Numbered from the stretch's first letter, positions 50,048 through 61,611 are shown. The stretch: DNA of 64,000 bases from Trifolium pratense (GCF_020283565.1 NC_060063.1:21692777-21756776); one strand, 5' to 3'. Notes: a model not told the origin generated them from the letters alone. Program-made: numbers and translations.

Positions 50048-50528
50048 TGTTCTGGTAAAAAACAAGGGGGTTTGTATTATTGATCAAATGGTGTGATTAC
50101 ACTCAGTTCAATCCCAACAACCCTGGGAGTTTTATAAGTCAGAATTCGATCCCTTTACCAATGAAAGTATGGAGCTATTTATAGAGCTTCTAGTCTTCTT
50201 CTCCAAGCAAGGGTTCCTGAAAATCCGGTCCTTAGCATCTTCTTCGGTGATGCAGCGTGAAAATAGGGATGAGAGCCTTGGTTTCCAAGCTATGGCAGTT
50301 ACCAGAAGTTTATTTCTTCTTTCTTAAGTTAGCGGTTGATACCAGGAAGGGGAAGATATTTACCGCAGCATTGGATTCGCCCTCTTTGGCGTTGCTTTAA
50401 GGTTGCCAGTCACGCCTTAGCTTCTAATCGCCTATTGGACGCTCTAGGGTTTAGTTGATTTGGGCTTATCATTCTTTTTACTCTAATTGGGCTTACTGGA
50501 TATTCTCTTAAGCCCATTGCCCAGTCCA
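50048..50528 (-). repeat. 3' LTR of Tat element B
   Basis: 481 bp; starts TGTTCTGG on the + strand and ends CCCAGTCCA, next to the purine tract (CAGCCCCCAAG-type on +). Confidence 0.93.
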
Positions 50529-50717
50529 CAGCCCCCCAAGCACGAGGTCCAAAGGAATGAAGTGCTTGAGTAGGATTCGAATTTTCCCTCTAAAACCTGT
50601 AGCGCGGGAAGAATTTCATCACGTTCCTCCCTACTTTCTGGCACACGTTCTTGTGCTCTTAGACCATATCTATCAACCGCTTCTCCATTCACCGATACCA
50701 CGATGGGATATTTTCTC

Positions 50718-50724
50718 TATAAAA
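50718..50724 (+). promoter_or_regulatory. TATA box of antisense gene 1 (Tat B)
   Basis: TATAAAA, 68-74 bp before the ATG at 50792; mirror of 48853-48859. Confidence 0.7.
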
Positions 50725-50791
50725 TGGAGCATTTGATAGAATCAACTCGTCACATTCTCACCTGCTCTCTTGAAAGTTTTCCTTCTGCAGT

Positions 50792-51436
50792 ATGTCTCCT
50801 AAAAGCCTTCCCTTTGAGTGTGGCCAGTCCCCTGCTTCCCCCGTCATTAAGCGGCTCCGCCGTATGTTGAACCTGAGTACGGAGGACTTAATGGACGATT
50901 TTGGTGAATTCTCGGAGTTTGTCAAAGAACTTAATGATTACTGCTGGAGGTTGACCAAGGAAGAGAAACGTTTTCTTGACAGTGTGCTGCGTCTGGAGAA
51001 GGAACTGAAGGATAGTGCATCCTTTGTGATCGCTGTGGAAGGTGTGAAGGAGTGCCACGCCGAAGTCACTGAAGCTGTTGACAGCCAGATAGAAATTACT
51101 AAAGAGACTATGGGTGTGCAGGAGGAAATCTTGGGGATATGCTTCAATGAGGAGCGCAGAGTGGATGATCGTCTGGCGATGCTGAATAAGGAGATGAAGC
51201 CGCTGGTGAAGAGGAAGAGGGCTCTTCAAGGCGAGATTAGGGATGACATTGCTAAGTTGATTACCCGGCGCCATTCTTTGGTGGACCTCCTGGACAAACA
51301 AAGCGTACTAAGAGAGGATCTGAAGCCCATTGAAGAGAATATGGTGAAGGCGAAGAGGGTGAAACGGGCATTGGAGGAAATGCACCGTATCGCCGTTGCC
51401 GATGCTGGTGAATTGGGAAGCTCTACTATGCCGTGA
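50792..51436 (+). CDS. Antisense gene 1 of Tat element B: 214-aa coiled-coil protein
   Basis: Encodes the same 214 residues as the gene at 48141-48785 with no change. It is intact here although other parts of element B are damaged. In this copy the gene is on the + strand because the whole element is inverted. Confidence 0.7.
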   Translation: MSPKSLPFECGQSPASPVIKRLRRMLNLSTEDLMDDFGEFSEFVKELNDYCWRLTKEEKRFLDSVLRLEKELKDSASFVIAVEGVKECHAEVTEAVDSQIEITKETMGVQEEILGICFNEERRVDDRLAMLNKEMKPLVKRKRALQGEIRDDIAKLITRRHSLVDLLDKQSVLREDLKPIEENMVKAKRVKRALEEMHRIAVADAGELGSSTMP

Positions 51437-51779
51437 AGTCTTTTGTTTGCTCATCTTTCCGTTTTGTACTTTTCTTTCCAGTATTTGTAATTTGCTTCTG
51501 TATTTCGGGATCTTTGTTATTTTCATTCTGTTTCTTTGTTTTCGTTGTATTTTCTTTGCGACAAATTTGGATATTAAGCAATTTCCTTCCCTTATGTGTT
51601 GCTCTTCTGTTCCCTTTAGTACCGCCTTCCTTTGCGATCTTCGATAGCTAAAATGGGTCAAATTTTGACTCCTTGGAAACATAAAAGTGGTACTTATCGA
51701 GACAGTCAAAACTTGATGGTTACGACCGTCCACGCATTTATTGTTGCCGTTAATAACGATGTTAAGGTTGAATATTGGC

Positions 51780-51787
51780 TATAAATA
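51780..51787 (+). promoter_or_regulatory. TATA box of antisense gene 2 (Tat B)
   Basis: TATAAATA, 46-53 bp before the ATG at 51833. Confidence 0.7.
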
Positions 51788-51832
51788 TCACCTGCTAAAA
51801 CTCGAATTTTCATCAACTTGTTTTGAATCTTT

Positions 51833-52153
51833 ATGATGGAAAATAACAATGCGAAAAAACCTGTTGCCGGAAGCACTCCGCCTCAGCGAAGGAAGAAAAG
51901 GGTAGAGGTGTCTACCTCCAACTCCACTCGCTCCCGAAGGTCTAAGGATGTCAAAAAGGTGGAGGTTATCGTCCTTTCCTCGGATACCTCCGATTCTGGT
52001 AGTGGCGATGAGGATTACGTTTCGTTTCTGGAGACCTACGTTCCTCCTGAGCTTCGTGCTTCTTCGTCCAGTGAAGAAGAGGGGTCTCGGGTCACCGTGG
52101 AATCCAAGATGACTTTCCCTGAGCCTGCGCAAAAGGATTCGGAGTCTGATTGA
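51833..52153 (+). CDS. Antisense gene 2 of Tat element B: 106-aa charged protein
   Basis: Same 106 residues as 47424-47744: basic N-terminal half, acidic Ser-rich C-terminal half. AATAAA at 52220 is a plausible polyadenylation signal. Confidence 0.65.
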   Translation: MMENNNAKKPVAGSTPPQRRKKRVEVSTSNSTRSRRSKDVKKVEVIVLSSDTSDSGSGDEDYVSFLETYVPPELRASSSSEEEGSRVTVESKMTFPEPAQKDSESD

Positions 52154-52556
52154 TAGGATTTTAGGATTTTTCCCTGTAGCCTTGGTTTCTTCTCGTTGTA
52201 CTTTTTATTTGCTGCTAATAATAAAGATTTTCTTTCTTGCTTTGAGTAGAATGTATTACTTTTATTCTTTCTTGATTTTTTGGCTTCTTCTCGTTGGGCG
52301 TTGTTTTGGGTATCTTCGCCGCGCCCCACGGGCGAATCAGGCTTTTTCGGCGAGATAATTTGCCCTGGCGTGGCCCTTCCTTTAAAGGCGTTATAGTTAG
52401 TCGTCTCGCCTATAGGCGTTGTAATTAAACATCTGACGATAAATCTTCTATGATTTACTCTTGGGATGTGCGCTTTGACACGTACACGATACGACGACTC
52501 GTATGACACTACTCGTTTGAACCTTATAACTTCGAATCGACGTTAGGACTGAGGTT

Positions 52557-52564
52557 TATAAATA
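52557..52564 (+). promoter_or_regulatory. TATA box of antisense gene 3 (Tat B)
   Basis: TATAAATA, about 270 bp upstream of the ATG at 52833. Confidence 0.65.
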
Positions 52565-52832
52565 GGGAGTTTTTGTTCTTTTCCTTCCTTCCATTCCTTT
52601 TGCGACTTCTAACCTAGTTCTACCCACTTGTCTTTCTTTTCGTAACTTCGGTAGAGCTTCTTTTCTTTCTCTTCAACCTTCGGTAGGGCTTCTCAATCGT
52701 CTTCCTTTAAAGACGTCCGTTCCTCTCGGCTTTGAAGTGTTACCCGTAAGGTATTTTATTTCGTACCTTTACTCTTTTTCTTGATTTAGTTTTTGCTCAA
52801 AGGAGAAGAACCCTAATTCATAGGTTTAGGGA

Positions 52833-54707
52833 ATGGTTATCCTGAGGGAGTTAGATGAGAATGAGGGGAGAATCTCGGCCTCTTCTCCTGGTTACTTTGA
52901 GTGGGCGCGACAAGTTCGCGCCCATTATACTAGGGCAAACGGCGTTCTTAATAGCCGGGGATTTTATTCGGAGTTGTGGGGTTTCGATGTTGGAAGCAGT
53001 AGCGATAGTGACAATGATAGTAGTAGCGGTAGTGATAGTGATTGTGTCATAATTTCCCCTTCCTCTTTCACAGGAAAGCGGAAAAACCCTTGCCGAGATC
53101 TGGTGGTTGCTGGCTATACTCCCGTCACCATGGAAGTTCCTTCAAAATACACTAGTGCGGATTACTTTTACCTCTACACTGGCGTGATCCAACCTCTAAA
53201 CCTCTGGCTTCCTTTTACTTCTTTCGAGGCGGAGATGTTGAGGGTTCTTAATGTCGCCCCCACTCAACTTCATCCTAACAGCTGGGCCTTCGTTAAAGCC
53301 TTCGAGGTGATGTGCCTAGGTTTTGAACTGGTACCCTCAATTGGTGTTTTCTTCTGTTTTTACCATATCAAGAACCTAAAACCCCAGACTATGGTTTCTC
53401 TTAGTAGTCAACCCAATCATCGCCTTATGAGTCTGTATGCCTCCAACTTCAAAGGCTTCAAGGACTCCTTCTTTAGGGTTCGCAGTAGCGACCAACTTCC
53501 CGATCTAATGTATGATGAGATAGGTGATCCCTTGTTCCCTTTCTATTGGACTGACAATCCTAGGCTTATAAAGGGAACCATCTTTGAGACTTTGAGTGAC
53601 TTTGAGCAGGACATTGTCCACTTTCTTGATTCTTTTGCTCTTATGGACACTGCTGATATCCTTAGATGTGAGGGTAATAGCGAAGCTTTGACAGAGTATT
53701 TACGTAAGTGATGAACTTGGCATATATGCATATTTCTTTTTATTTTAATGTTGATCTCGCCTTATTACTAACCTGTGTTTTTCTGATTCCTTTATTTTTC
53801 AGAAAGAATGAGGACCATTTCGAATGAAGAAAGACTGGCGTTCTTGGCGAAAGCTCGTCAACAAAAAGCCAATCCTGCTGCTGGCGTTGTCGACCCTCTG
53901 AAGCAGCTACAAGTGGAAGAGGCTGGAGTTAAAGAGGGACGGAGCAAGAGAAAGCATGATGGGCGCATCCCTGTTGAGATCCCGGGAAAGGCTGCTGCTA
54001 AAGAGGGTGTCGTCCCGCCTCCTAAAAAACAAAAGACTGAGAAGACTAGCCAACCAGCTGGAGATGCTGACAAAGGCAAGGGCAAAGCTTCCAGTTCTAC
54101 TCAGCCTTCATCTGAAGATACTGAAGCCGCTGCTTCTCTTTCTTGGGCTTCCTTCGATCCCCTCGAGTTTATTGAGAGGGGGGTGACTATGGTTGGCGAT
54201 ATGACCCGATTTACTAATACTCCTACCGAAGACTTGAGGAGAAAAGCCTTGGAGTATGAGGTAAAAGGTACTCTTCTCAACTATTTGTTGACGAATCGGC
54301 AGGAGCAGGAGGTCCAAGAGGCGAAACGGAAGGTGAAAGTCGTTGATGACCATCTTGCTGACATTGAGAGGAAATATTCCGAGACCAAGACCAAGCTGGA
54401 GGAGGATATCAGGCAGCTGAAGGATAGCCAGGAGGGCGAGGCTGAGAAGTTGAAGAAGGAATATGAGGAAAAGCTGGCGAAGGTGAAGGAAGGTTATGCC
54501 GCCTCCGAGACCAAGCTGAAAGAGAATGCTGCTGCTCAAGATGAGATGATTTCTAAGCTTTCTAAAGAGAAAGATGCAGCGGTGTTCTCCGTGGGGACCT
54601 TGGGCGAAGAGAAGGAGAGGTTGGAAACTGACGTGAAGGAGCTTCAACTATATGCTGCCAACCAGTACGAGGAAGGCTTCGCCTATGCCTCGACGCCAAA
54701 CGCCTAG
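52833..54707 (+). pseudogene. Antisense gene 3 of Tat element B, 3' end frameshifted
   Basis: Exon 1 52833-53703, intron 53704-53802, exon 2 from 53803. The Transposase_28-like exon has one amino-acid change from copy A (in the acidic Ser/Asp stretch). In exon 2 a 31-bp deletion near 54689, relative to 44857-44887 of copy A, shifts the frame; the protein ends FAYASTPNA and loses the last 37 residues with the conserved LFPGLDAKRL end. The coiled coil itself is kept, so a shortened product of about 591 aa is still possible. Confidence 0.8.
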
Positions 54708-55144
54708 CTGAAGCTGATGCGATGAACCAGATTATTGATGGAAAGCTTGTTCCCTATGTACCTCCCCAGTGAATGATCTCTTTTGTAATGATCTTGTTTC
54801 TGCCCTTCTGTGGCTTTTTGTAATTATCTTGTATGCCCTTTTGTGGCTTTGAACAATTTACCCCTTGGCTGGGTCCTTTATAAATTTCTTTATTCGCCTG
54901 ATTTCTTCTCTTCATAACTTTATGAATTATTTTTGCGTTACGTTGTGAGGTAACGCCTTCTGTCGTTCTCGTCTAGGAAACTTTTGTCCTTGCACCTGTG
55001 ACATCTTCGACTTTCTATAATAATTGTAAATTGATACAAATAACTTTGTACCTGTTGTCTTTTGGCGTTATAATGAATCGCCTGCTTTGGTGGTGTATAA
55101 GCTTCTTCTGGCGGTGTTGATAATCTCGCCTTTCTTTGCTGTAT

Positions 55145-56175
55145 CTTTTTCTGACGTACCCAACTCGTAAGACTTACAGGTGACGCCAAGGCCTTGCAAC
55201 CTTGTATAATTTTTCTTTTTGTGACGCACCCAACTCGTAAGACTTACAGGTAACGCCAAGGCTTTGCAACCTTTTTAATTTTTCTTTTTCTGACGTACCC
55301 AACTCGTAAGACTTACAGGTAACGCCAAGGCTTTGCAACCTTTTTAATTTTTCTTTTTCTGACGTACCCAACTCGTAAGACTTACAGGTAACGCCAAGGC
55401 TTTGCAACCTTTTTAATTTTTCTTTTTCTGACGTACCCAACTCGTAAGACTTACAGGTAACGCTAAGGCCTTTCAACCTTGTTTATTTTTCTTTTTCTGA
55501 CGTACCCAACTCGTAAGACTTACAGGTAACGCCAAGGCCTTTCAACCTTGTTTTATTTTTCTTTTTCTGACGTACCCAACTCGTAAGACTTACAGGTAAC
55601 GCCAAGGCTTTGCAACCTTTTTAATTTTTCTTTTTCTGACGTACCCAACTCGTAAGACTTACAGGTAACGCCAAGGCTTTGCAACCTTTTTAATTTTTCT
55701 TTTTCTGACGTACCCAACTCGTAAGACTTACAGGTAACGCCAAGGCTTTGCAACCTTTTTAATTTTTCTTTTTCTGACGTACCCAACTCGTAAGACTTAC
55801 AGGTAACGCCAAGGCTTTGCAACCTTTTTAATTTTTCTTTTTCTGACGTACCCAACTCGTAAGACTTACAGGTAACGCCAAGGCTTTGCAACCTTTTTAA
55901 TTTTTCTTTTTCTGACGTACCCAACTCGTAAGACTTACAGGTAACGCCAAGGCTTTGCAACCTTTTTAATTTTTCTTTTTCTGACGTACCCAACTCGTAA
56001 GACTTACAGGTAACGCCAAGGCCTTTCAACCTTGTTTTATTTTTCTTTTTCTGACGTACCCAACTCGTAAGACTTACAGGTAACGCCAAGGCTTTGCAAC
56101 CTTTTTAATTTTTCTTTTTCTGACGTACCCAACTCGTAAGACTTACAGGTAACGCCAAGGCTTTTCAACCTTGTT
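55145..56175 (-). repeat. 15-unit, 69-bp tandem array of Tat element B
   Basis: Same 69-bp unit as 43370-44405, on the opposite strand, again about 15 units. Variant units (GCCTTTCAACCTTG type) lie in a different order than in copy A, so the arrays have been reshuffled since the copies separated. Open on the - strand at 55553-56089 and 55174-55476. Confidence 0.95.
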
Positions 56176-56499
56176 TTATGGTTCAGCGCTCACATCTGAG
56201 TTGATCTTTGATAAAGATTCGGAGCTCAAGTTTGAGATAACCATTTTCATTGATTCAGAGCCCGTAACTTAATCAGGTTGACGCAAATATTTTGACATAT
56301 GCAAGAAGATATAAACTACTAGAATTTTGAAATTCAATGAGCCTCGATAAAAACCCCAGTTAAAACAGGGGAAAAGAGTGTCTCATTGTCTTTTTATTCA
56401 TTTATGAAAACGGTTCTTATACATCATTAAAAAAAAATATTGCTTAAAAGAAGAGAATGGTTTTACTTATTCTTCCACCAGAAACGCGTTGCCCCGCGA

Positions 56500-59400
56500 T
56501 TAGCTGTAGTAGAACTTTAAGTTTGCTATGTTCCACGTCCTGGGGAGGATTCTTCCTTCCATGGTCTCTAGACGATATGCTCCTCCTTCGAAAGCTTCTT
56601 GCACCCGAAAGGGGCCTTCCCAGTTTGCCGCGAACTTTCCTCCTTTATCCTTTCCCATAGGTCTTTTCAGCACTAGATCGCCCTCTTGGAAACTCCTTTG
56701 TTTGACTCTCGTATTATAACGCCTAGCGGCCCTTTGCTTTATGGCGAATTCTCTGAAATGCGCTCTTTCTCTTCTTTCCTCGATCATGTCTAGGTTCTCT
56801 TCCAAAGCTCTGTCGTTCTCTTCCTGCGTCGTGTTTTCTCTGCGCCAACTAGGAGGATTTATTTCCACCGGGATCATCGCGTCTGAACCATAGACCATTG
56901 TAAATGGCGCTTCTCCTGTCGAGGATTGGGGAGTGGTGTGGTACGACCAGAGGATGGGTGAGATGTGGGCTACCCAAGCTTCGCCTTTGCTATCTAGCCT
57001 TCTTTTTAAGGCTCTTAGTATCACCTTATTTGCTGACTCTGCTTGTCCGTTAGCTTGTGGGTGCTCCACTGATATAAAGGTGTTTTTGATTCCTTTGCTT
57101 CGACAGAATTCAACGACCTTTTCGCTGGCAAACTGTGTACCGTTGTCGGATACGATATATTTGGGCAGTCCAAATCTGCAGATGATTTTCTTCCAATAAA
57201 AGATTTTTACCTGTTCCGCCGAGATGCTGGATACCGGTTCTGCTTCGATCCATTTTGTAAAGTAGTCCACGGCGACGATGATCCATCGCGCTTGTTTATA
57301 GCCAACCGGAAATGGACCAACGATATCTACGCCCCACATGAAAAAGGGCCAAGGGGATAATACTGACTTTAGTGGCTCCCCTGGAACGTGATGCAGGTTG
57401 GCGTGTCTTTGACATTTGTCGCAGTTTCTTACATACATGGCAGTATCATCATGTATATCTGGCCAATAAAATCCTGCTCTTAATATCTTTCCTGCTAATG
57501 CTCTTGAACCGATATGACTACCACATGATCCTTCGTGTACTTCAGACATGATGCGCTTGGCTTCTTCGGTACTGACGCATAAAAGGAGGGGGGACGCGAA
57601 TCCCCTCTTATATAGCTTATCCCCTACCATTGAATACCATGCCGCCATTTTCCTCAATTTAAAAGCCTTTTCCCTTTCTTTCGGGAGTTCATCCTTTTGG
57701 AGGTACCGGATAATGGGCGATCTCCAGTCTTCTTCTTCTATTACCATCATCATCTCTTCTCCGCTGATGCTGGGGGTTTTTATAGTCTCTTGAATAACGG
57801 TTCTATGGCTTCCTGGTTTTTTTGTGCTCGCCAGCTTTGACAATAGATCTGCTCTCATGTTTTGTTCACGGGGAACGTAAACTAATTCGAAAGAATCGAA
57901 ATGCTTAGCTAGGTTTTGAACTCTTTCTACGTATTTGATTAACTGTGGCTCCTTCGTTTGAAACTTCCCTGATACTTGGTTGGTTACCAGTTGGGAATCA
58001 CTCATGGCCCTTAACTCTTTTACCTCCATATCGCTTGCTAGCTTCATTCCTGCTATCAAAGCTTCGTATTCTGCTTGGTTGTTACTAGCTTTGAAGGCGA
58101 AACGTAGTGATTGTTCTATCATAACGCCATCTGGTCCTTCCAGTACTATTCCGGCTCCACTTCCTCGCACATTGGAGGCCCCGTCAACTGAGAGTGTCCA
58201 AGACGCCGTTTTCTCTGTTGTTGGCGGAGTAGACATTTCCAATACAAAATCAGCTAGTCTTTGTGACTTAATGGCCCCTCTAGGCGAGAAGGTGATGTCA
58301 AATTCTGATAATTCAACGGACCATGCTACCATCCTCCCTGCCAAGTCTGGCTTTCGGAGGACGTTCTTGATAGGGTAATCTGTTCTAACAACTACCTGGT
58401 GGCTTTGAAAGTACTGCCTTAATTTTCTGGCTGTGACAACTACCGCGAGAGATAACCTCTCTATTCTTTGATACCTTGTTTCTGCTCCCCTCAGGGTTCT
58501 ACTTACGAAGTATATAGGTTTTTCTTCGCCCTCTATTTCTTGAACTAGAGCTGTACTCATGGCTCTATCCGAAACTGCGAGATATAGGTAAAGGGTGTTA
58601 CCTGGTAATGGGCGTGTCAAGATGGGTGGTGATGCTAGGAACTCCTTTAGTTGTCTGAAGGCTTCTTCACATTCTGGTGTCCAGGAGAATCTCTCATTTT
58701 TCCTCATGTCTATGATGGCTTGGCATTTTTCGGGGTTAGCCTCTATTCCTCTGCTGGTGAGCATAAACCCTAAGAATTTTCCGGCTTGTACTCCAAAGGA
58801 ACACTTTGCTGGGTTTAGTCTCATGTTGTACTTTCTTACTGATCCCATGATGTCCAACAGATCATCATCATGGCGACTTCCCTCGGAAGTTTTTACTACC
58901 ATGTCGTCGATATATACCTCTAAGTTCTTCCCTATTTGCTTGGCGAAAACCCTGTCCATCAACCTTTGGTATGTTGCTCCCGCATTCTTCAATCCAAAAG
59001 GCATGACGTTGTAAAAGTAATTGCATGTGTTCGACATAAAGGCTGTGTGGCAGGCGTCTGAGGGGTTCATCTTTATTTGATTGTATCCGGAGTAGGCGTC
59101 CATGAAACTCAGCATCTTGCACCCCGAGGCGCCATCAATTAACCTGTCTATGTTGGGTAGGTGATATGGATCTTTGGGACACGCCTTGTTTAAGTCTGTG
59201 AAATCCACGCACATTCTCCACTTCCCGTTGGCCTTTTTCACCATGACGACATTTGCCAACCATGAGGGGTATTTTATTTCTTCGATGAATCCCGCTTCCT
59301 TTAGTTTCTCTACCTCTTCTGCTATAGCGACTCGTCTTTCTTCCCCCACCTTCCTTTTTCTTTGGGAAACTGGTTTTGTGCTGGGTGATATTGAAAGTTT

Positions 59401-61527
59401 GTGTGTTATCACCCCTTCGTCTATCCCTGGCATATCCGAAGGCTTCCATGCGAATAGATCAGCGTTATCCTTCAAGATTTTGATGATTCGTCTCCTCTCT
59501 TCGCTGGGCAATGCTGTTCCCAAGCTGGTTGTCTGGTGTGGGTCATTGCCAATTTGAACCTGCTCCAAGTCTTCTATAGGACTTACCCTTCGATCCTGAA
59601 ATTCCTCCCTCGGATCCATATCTGCGCTCTCTATGATGTTTATGCCGCCTGGAATTGCGGCCTGTTTTCTTTCGAATTTTCCGCTTGCGCTGGAAGTTCG
59701 GTGTCGTATCTTTAAGCTGGATTCGTAGCATTTCTTGGCGAGAATCTGATCGCCCCTTACTGTTCCTACTTCCCCATTCTCAAGGGGGTATTTTATTGCT
59801 AGGTATAGAGTGGACATGGCCGCCCCTAATGTGTTAAAGGCGGGCCTTCCTATAATAATATTATAGGAGGTAAAAGGAGTTTTAACTACCAGGTATCGCA
59901 CCTTGATAGTTTTGGCGTTGCTGCCTTCTCCAAACGTGGTAAGAAGAGAGGCATAGCCCATTACATCCACTTGTTCGCCAGAGAACCCAACCAGGGTTCC
60001 GGAGTATGGCTGCAGTTGCTCTTCTGCCAATTGCATGGCCTTGAAAGCTTCCCAGTACATAATGTCCGCTGAACTCCCTGAGTCTATCAATACCCTTTTT
60101 ACGTCACAGTTCAAAATTTGGACTTGTATCACTAATGGATCATCGTCATGAGGTGCTACCTCCATACCATCCTTTGCAGTGAACGCCAAATCTGGTACGT
60201 CTAATGGCTGGGGTTGACTTACGAGGTATATTTCCGAGATGGCTCGGCGTACATACCTTTTCCTTGCTGAGCTTGATTCGCCCCCGCCTGAGAATCCTCC
60301 TGCTATTGTATTCACGGAGATTCTCCCCTTGGGAGGCTCTCTATTTGGCCCAGGAGGGTCTCGTGGCTCCTGTCGGGGGACTTTTGGCACGACAACCCGC
60401 CCTTGGGCGGCGTCGTCAATGAATTTGCGAAGGTGTCCGCTTTTTATCAGTTCTTCGATTAAATCTCTTAAGCGGAAGCATTTTTCTGTGGAGTGACCTC
60501 TACACCTGTGATATGCGCACCAGGCGTTATCGTCCAGCCCCATGGGAATGTTACTGGTTCTCCTTGGGGGGAGGCTGGCCAAACCAGTGGCCAGAATTTC
60601 GTTTAAGACGTAAACTTTTGAGGCGTTTAATGGCGTGAGGTCTTCATTGGCGGGATGATTCCTGAATTCTCTTCTGGGCGGTTGGCGGTAGGGCTTCCCA
60701 TGATGCCTCTGCCATGGGTCTCCTTGGTGGCCTCCCATTTTTGGTCGTGGGTGTTCGGGCGCTCTAGTGGCACGGCCCACGTATTCCTTCTCCTTAACGT
60801 CTCTTTGCCTTTTCTCGGCGTTACTTTCTTCGCCCTTGATATAACACTCCGCCCTCTTGTTCACCTCTTGCATTGACGAGGCTGGCTTTTGGGCTAAGGA
60901 CTCGTTGAAATGTCCTGCTCTTAGCCCATTGTGGAAGGCTGCCACGAACATCTCCTGATTTGGATTTGAGACTTTGATGGTGGCTTCGCTAAATCTGGCG
61001 AGGAAGTTTCGCAATGACTCGCCATGGTTTTGGCGGATGGAGAAAAGACTGGTTGATGTGACTTTCACGTGTTTCGATCCAGCGAACTGGTGAATAAATT
61101 TTTTATGAAAGTCAGCATAACTCTCAATTGAGTTCTTTGGAAGGTTCATGTACCAACGTAGGGCGACATCCTTGAAGGTGCCGGCTAGTAGTTTACACTT
61201 TAGATGTTCCGGAGCGTTGATTATGGCGGTTTGTGTTCCAATTGCCATCAGGTGTTCCCTTGGATCCGTGTTTCCGTCGAAGGTAGGAAGATGAGGAACC
61301 TTGATTGTTTCCACCACTTGGGCATCCCACAAGTGTTGTGCTAAGGGCTGTACGTCCATGACGCCCTCCCCCTCCTCCTCCTCCGAAATCAATTTCGCTT
61401 TCTCTTTTTCATTAGTTCTCTCGGCTTCGATGGCCGCAATCTGAGTTTGTAAGCGCCGTATTTCTACAACGGCGGCTTGCAAGGTGTTAACGCTAGAGCT
61501 ATCGTTGTTTCCATGTTCTCCAGCCAT
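56500..61527 (-). CDS. Tat-type gag-pol polyprotein of element B, 1675 aa, internal deletion
   Basis: Same domains and order as 37909-43047 (gag, knuckle, protease DSG, RT YIDD, archaeal-type RNase H, integrase). Thirty-seven residues are missing after the CQAIIDM motif, at the join near 58702-58705, matching 40735-40845 in copy A. The loss is in frame and removes the RT connection region between RT and the first RNase H. Several substitutions also distinguish it, including His for Pro just after CPKDPY. Open frame, but probably inactive RT (inference). Confidence 0.9.
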   Translation of the reverse strand: MAGEHGNNDSSSVNTLQAAVVEIRRLQTQIAAIEAERTNEKEKAKLISEEEEGEGVMDVQPLAQHLWDAQVVETIKVPHLPTFDGNTDPREHLMAIGTQTAIINAPEHLKCKLLAGTFKDVALRWYMNLPKNSIESYADFHKKFIHQFAGSKHVKVTSTSLFSIRQNHGESLRNFLARFSEATIKVSNPNQEMFVAAFHNGLRAGHFNESLAQKPASSMQEVNKRAECYIKGEESNAEKRQRDVKEKEYVGRATRAPEHPRPKMGGHQGDPWQRHHGKPYRQPPRREFRNHPANEDLTPLNASKVYVLNEILATGLASLPPRRTSNIPMGLDDNAWCAYHRCRGHSTEKCFRLRDLIEELIKSGHLRKFIDDAAQGRVVVPKVPRQEPRDPPGPNREPPKGRISVNTIAGGFSGGGESSSARKRYVRRAISEIYLVSQPQPLDVPDLAFTAKDGMEVAPHDDDPLVIQVQILNCDVKRVLIDSGSSADIMYWEAFKAMQLAEEQLQPYSGTLVGFSGEQVDVMGYASLLTTFGEGSNAKTIKVRYLVVKTPFTSYNIIIGRPAFNTLGAAMSTLYLAIKYPLENGEVGTVRGDQILAKKCYESSLKIRHRTSSASGKFERKQAAIPGGINIIESADMDPREEFQDRRVSPIEDLEQVQIGNDPHQTTSLGTALPSEERRRIIKILKDNADLFAWKPSDMPGIDEGVITHKLSISPSTKPVSQRKRKVGEERRVAIAEEVEKLKEAGFIEEIKYPSWLANVVMVKKANGKWRMCVDFTDLNKACPKDPYHLPNIDRLIDGASGCKMLSFMDAYSGYNQIKMNPSDACHTAFMSNTCNYFYNVMPFGLKNAGATYQRLMDRVFAKQIGKNLEVYIDDMVVKTSEGSRHDDDLLDIMGSVRKYNMRLNPAKCSFGVQAGKFLGFMLTSRGIEANPEKCQAIIDMRKNERFSWTPECEEAFRQLKEFLASPPILTRPLPGNTLYLYLAVSDRAMSTALVQEIEGEEKPIYFVSRTLRGAETRYQRIERLSLAVVVTARKLRQYFQSHQVVVRTDYPIKNVLRKPDLAGRMVAWSVELSEFDITFSPRGAIKSQRLADFVLEMSTPPTTEKTASWTLSVDGASNVRGSGAGIVLEGPDGVMIEQSLRFAFKASNNQAEYEALIAGMKLASDMEVKELRAMSDSQLVTNQVSGKFQTKEPQLIKYVERVQNLAKHFDSFELVYVPREQNMRADLLSKLASTKKPGSHRTVIQETIKTPSISGEEMMMVIEEEDWRSPIIRYLQKDELPKEREKAFKLRKMAAWYSMVGDKLYKRGFASPLLLCVSTEEAKRIMSEVHEGSCGSHIGSRALAGKILRAGFYWPDIHDDTAMYVRNCDKCQRHANLHHVPGEPLKSVLSPWPFFMWGVDIVGPFPVGYKQARWIIVAVDYFTKWIEAEPVSSISAEQVKIFYWKKIICRFGLPKYIVSDNGTQFASEKVVEFCRSKGIKNTFISVEHPQANGQAESANKVILRALKRRLDSKGEAWVAHISPILWSYHTTPQSSTGEAPFTMVYGSDAMIPVEINPPSWRRENTTQEENDRALEENLDMIEERRERAHFREFAIKQRAARRYNTRVKQRSFQEGDLVLKRPMGKDKGGKFAANWEGPFRVQEAFEGGAYRLETMEGRILPRTWNIANLKFYYS

Positions 61528-61590
61528 GTGAAGATGTTTGATTTTTCGTCTAGTTCCTGTGATAGGCTGGGATCAAATGATTTTACCGCA

Positions 61591-61608
61591 GCCCCACGGT
61601 GGGCGCCA
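61591..61608 (-). other. Primer-binding site of Tat element B
   Basis: TGGCGCCCACCGTGGGGC on the - strand, three bases inside the 5' LTR. Confidence 0.75.
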
Positions 61609-61611
61609 AAA

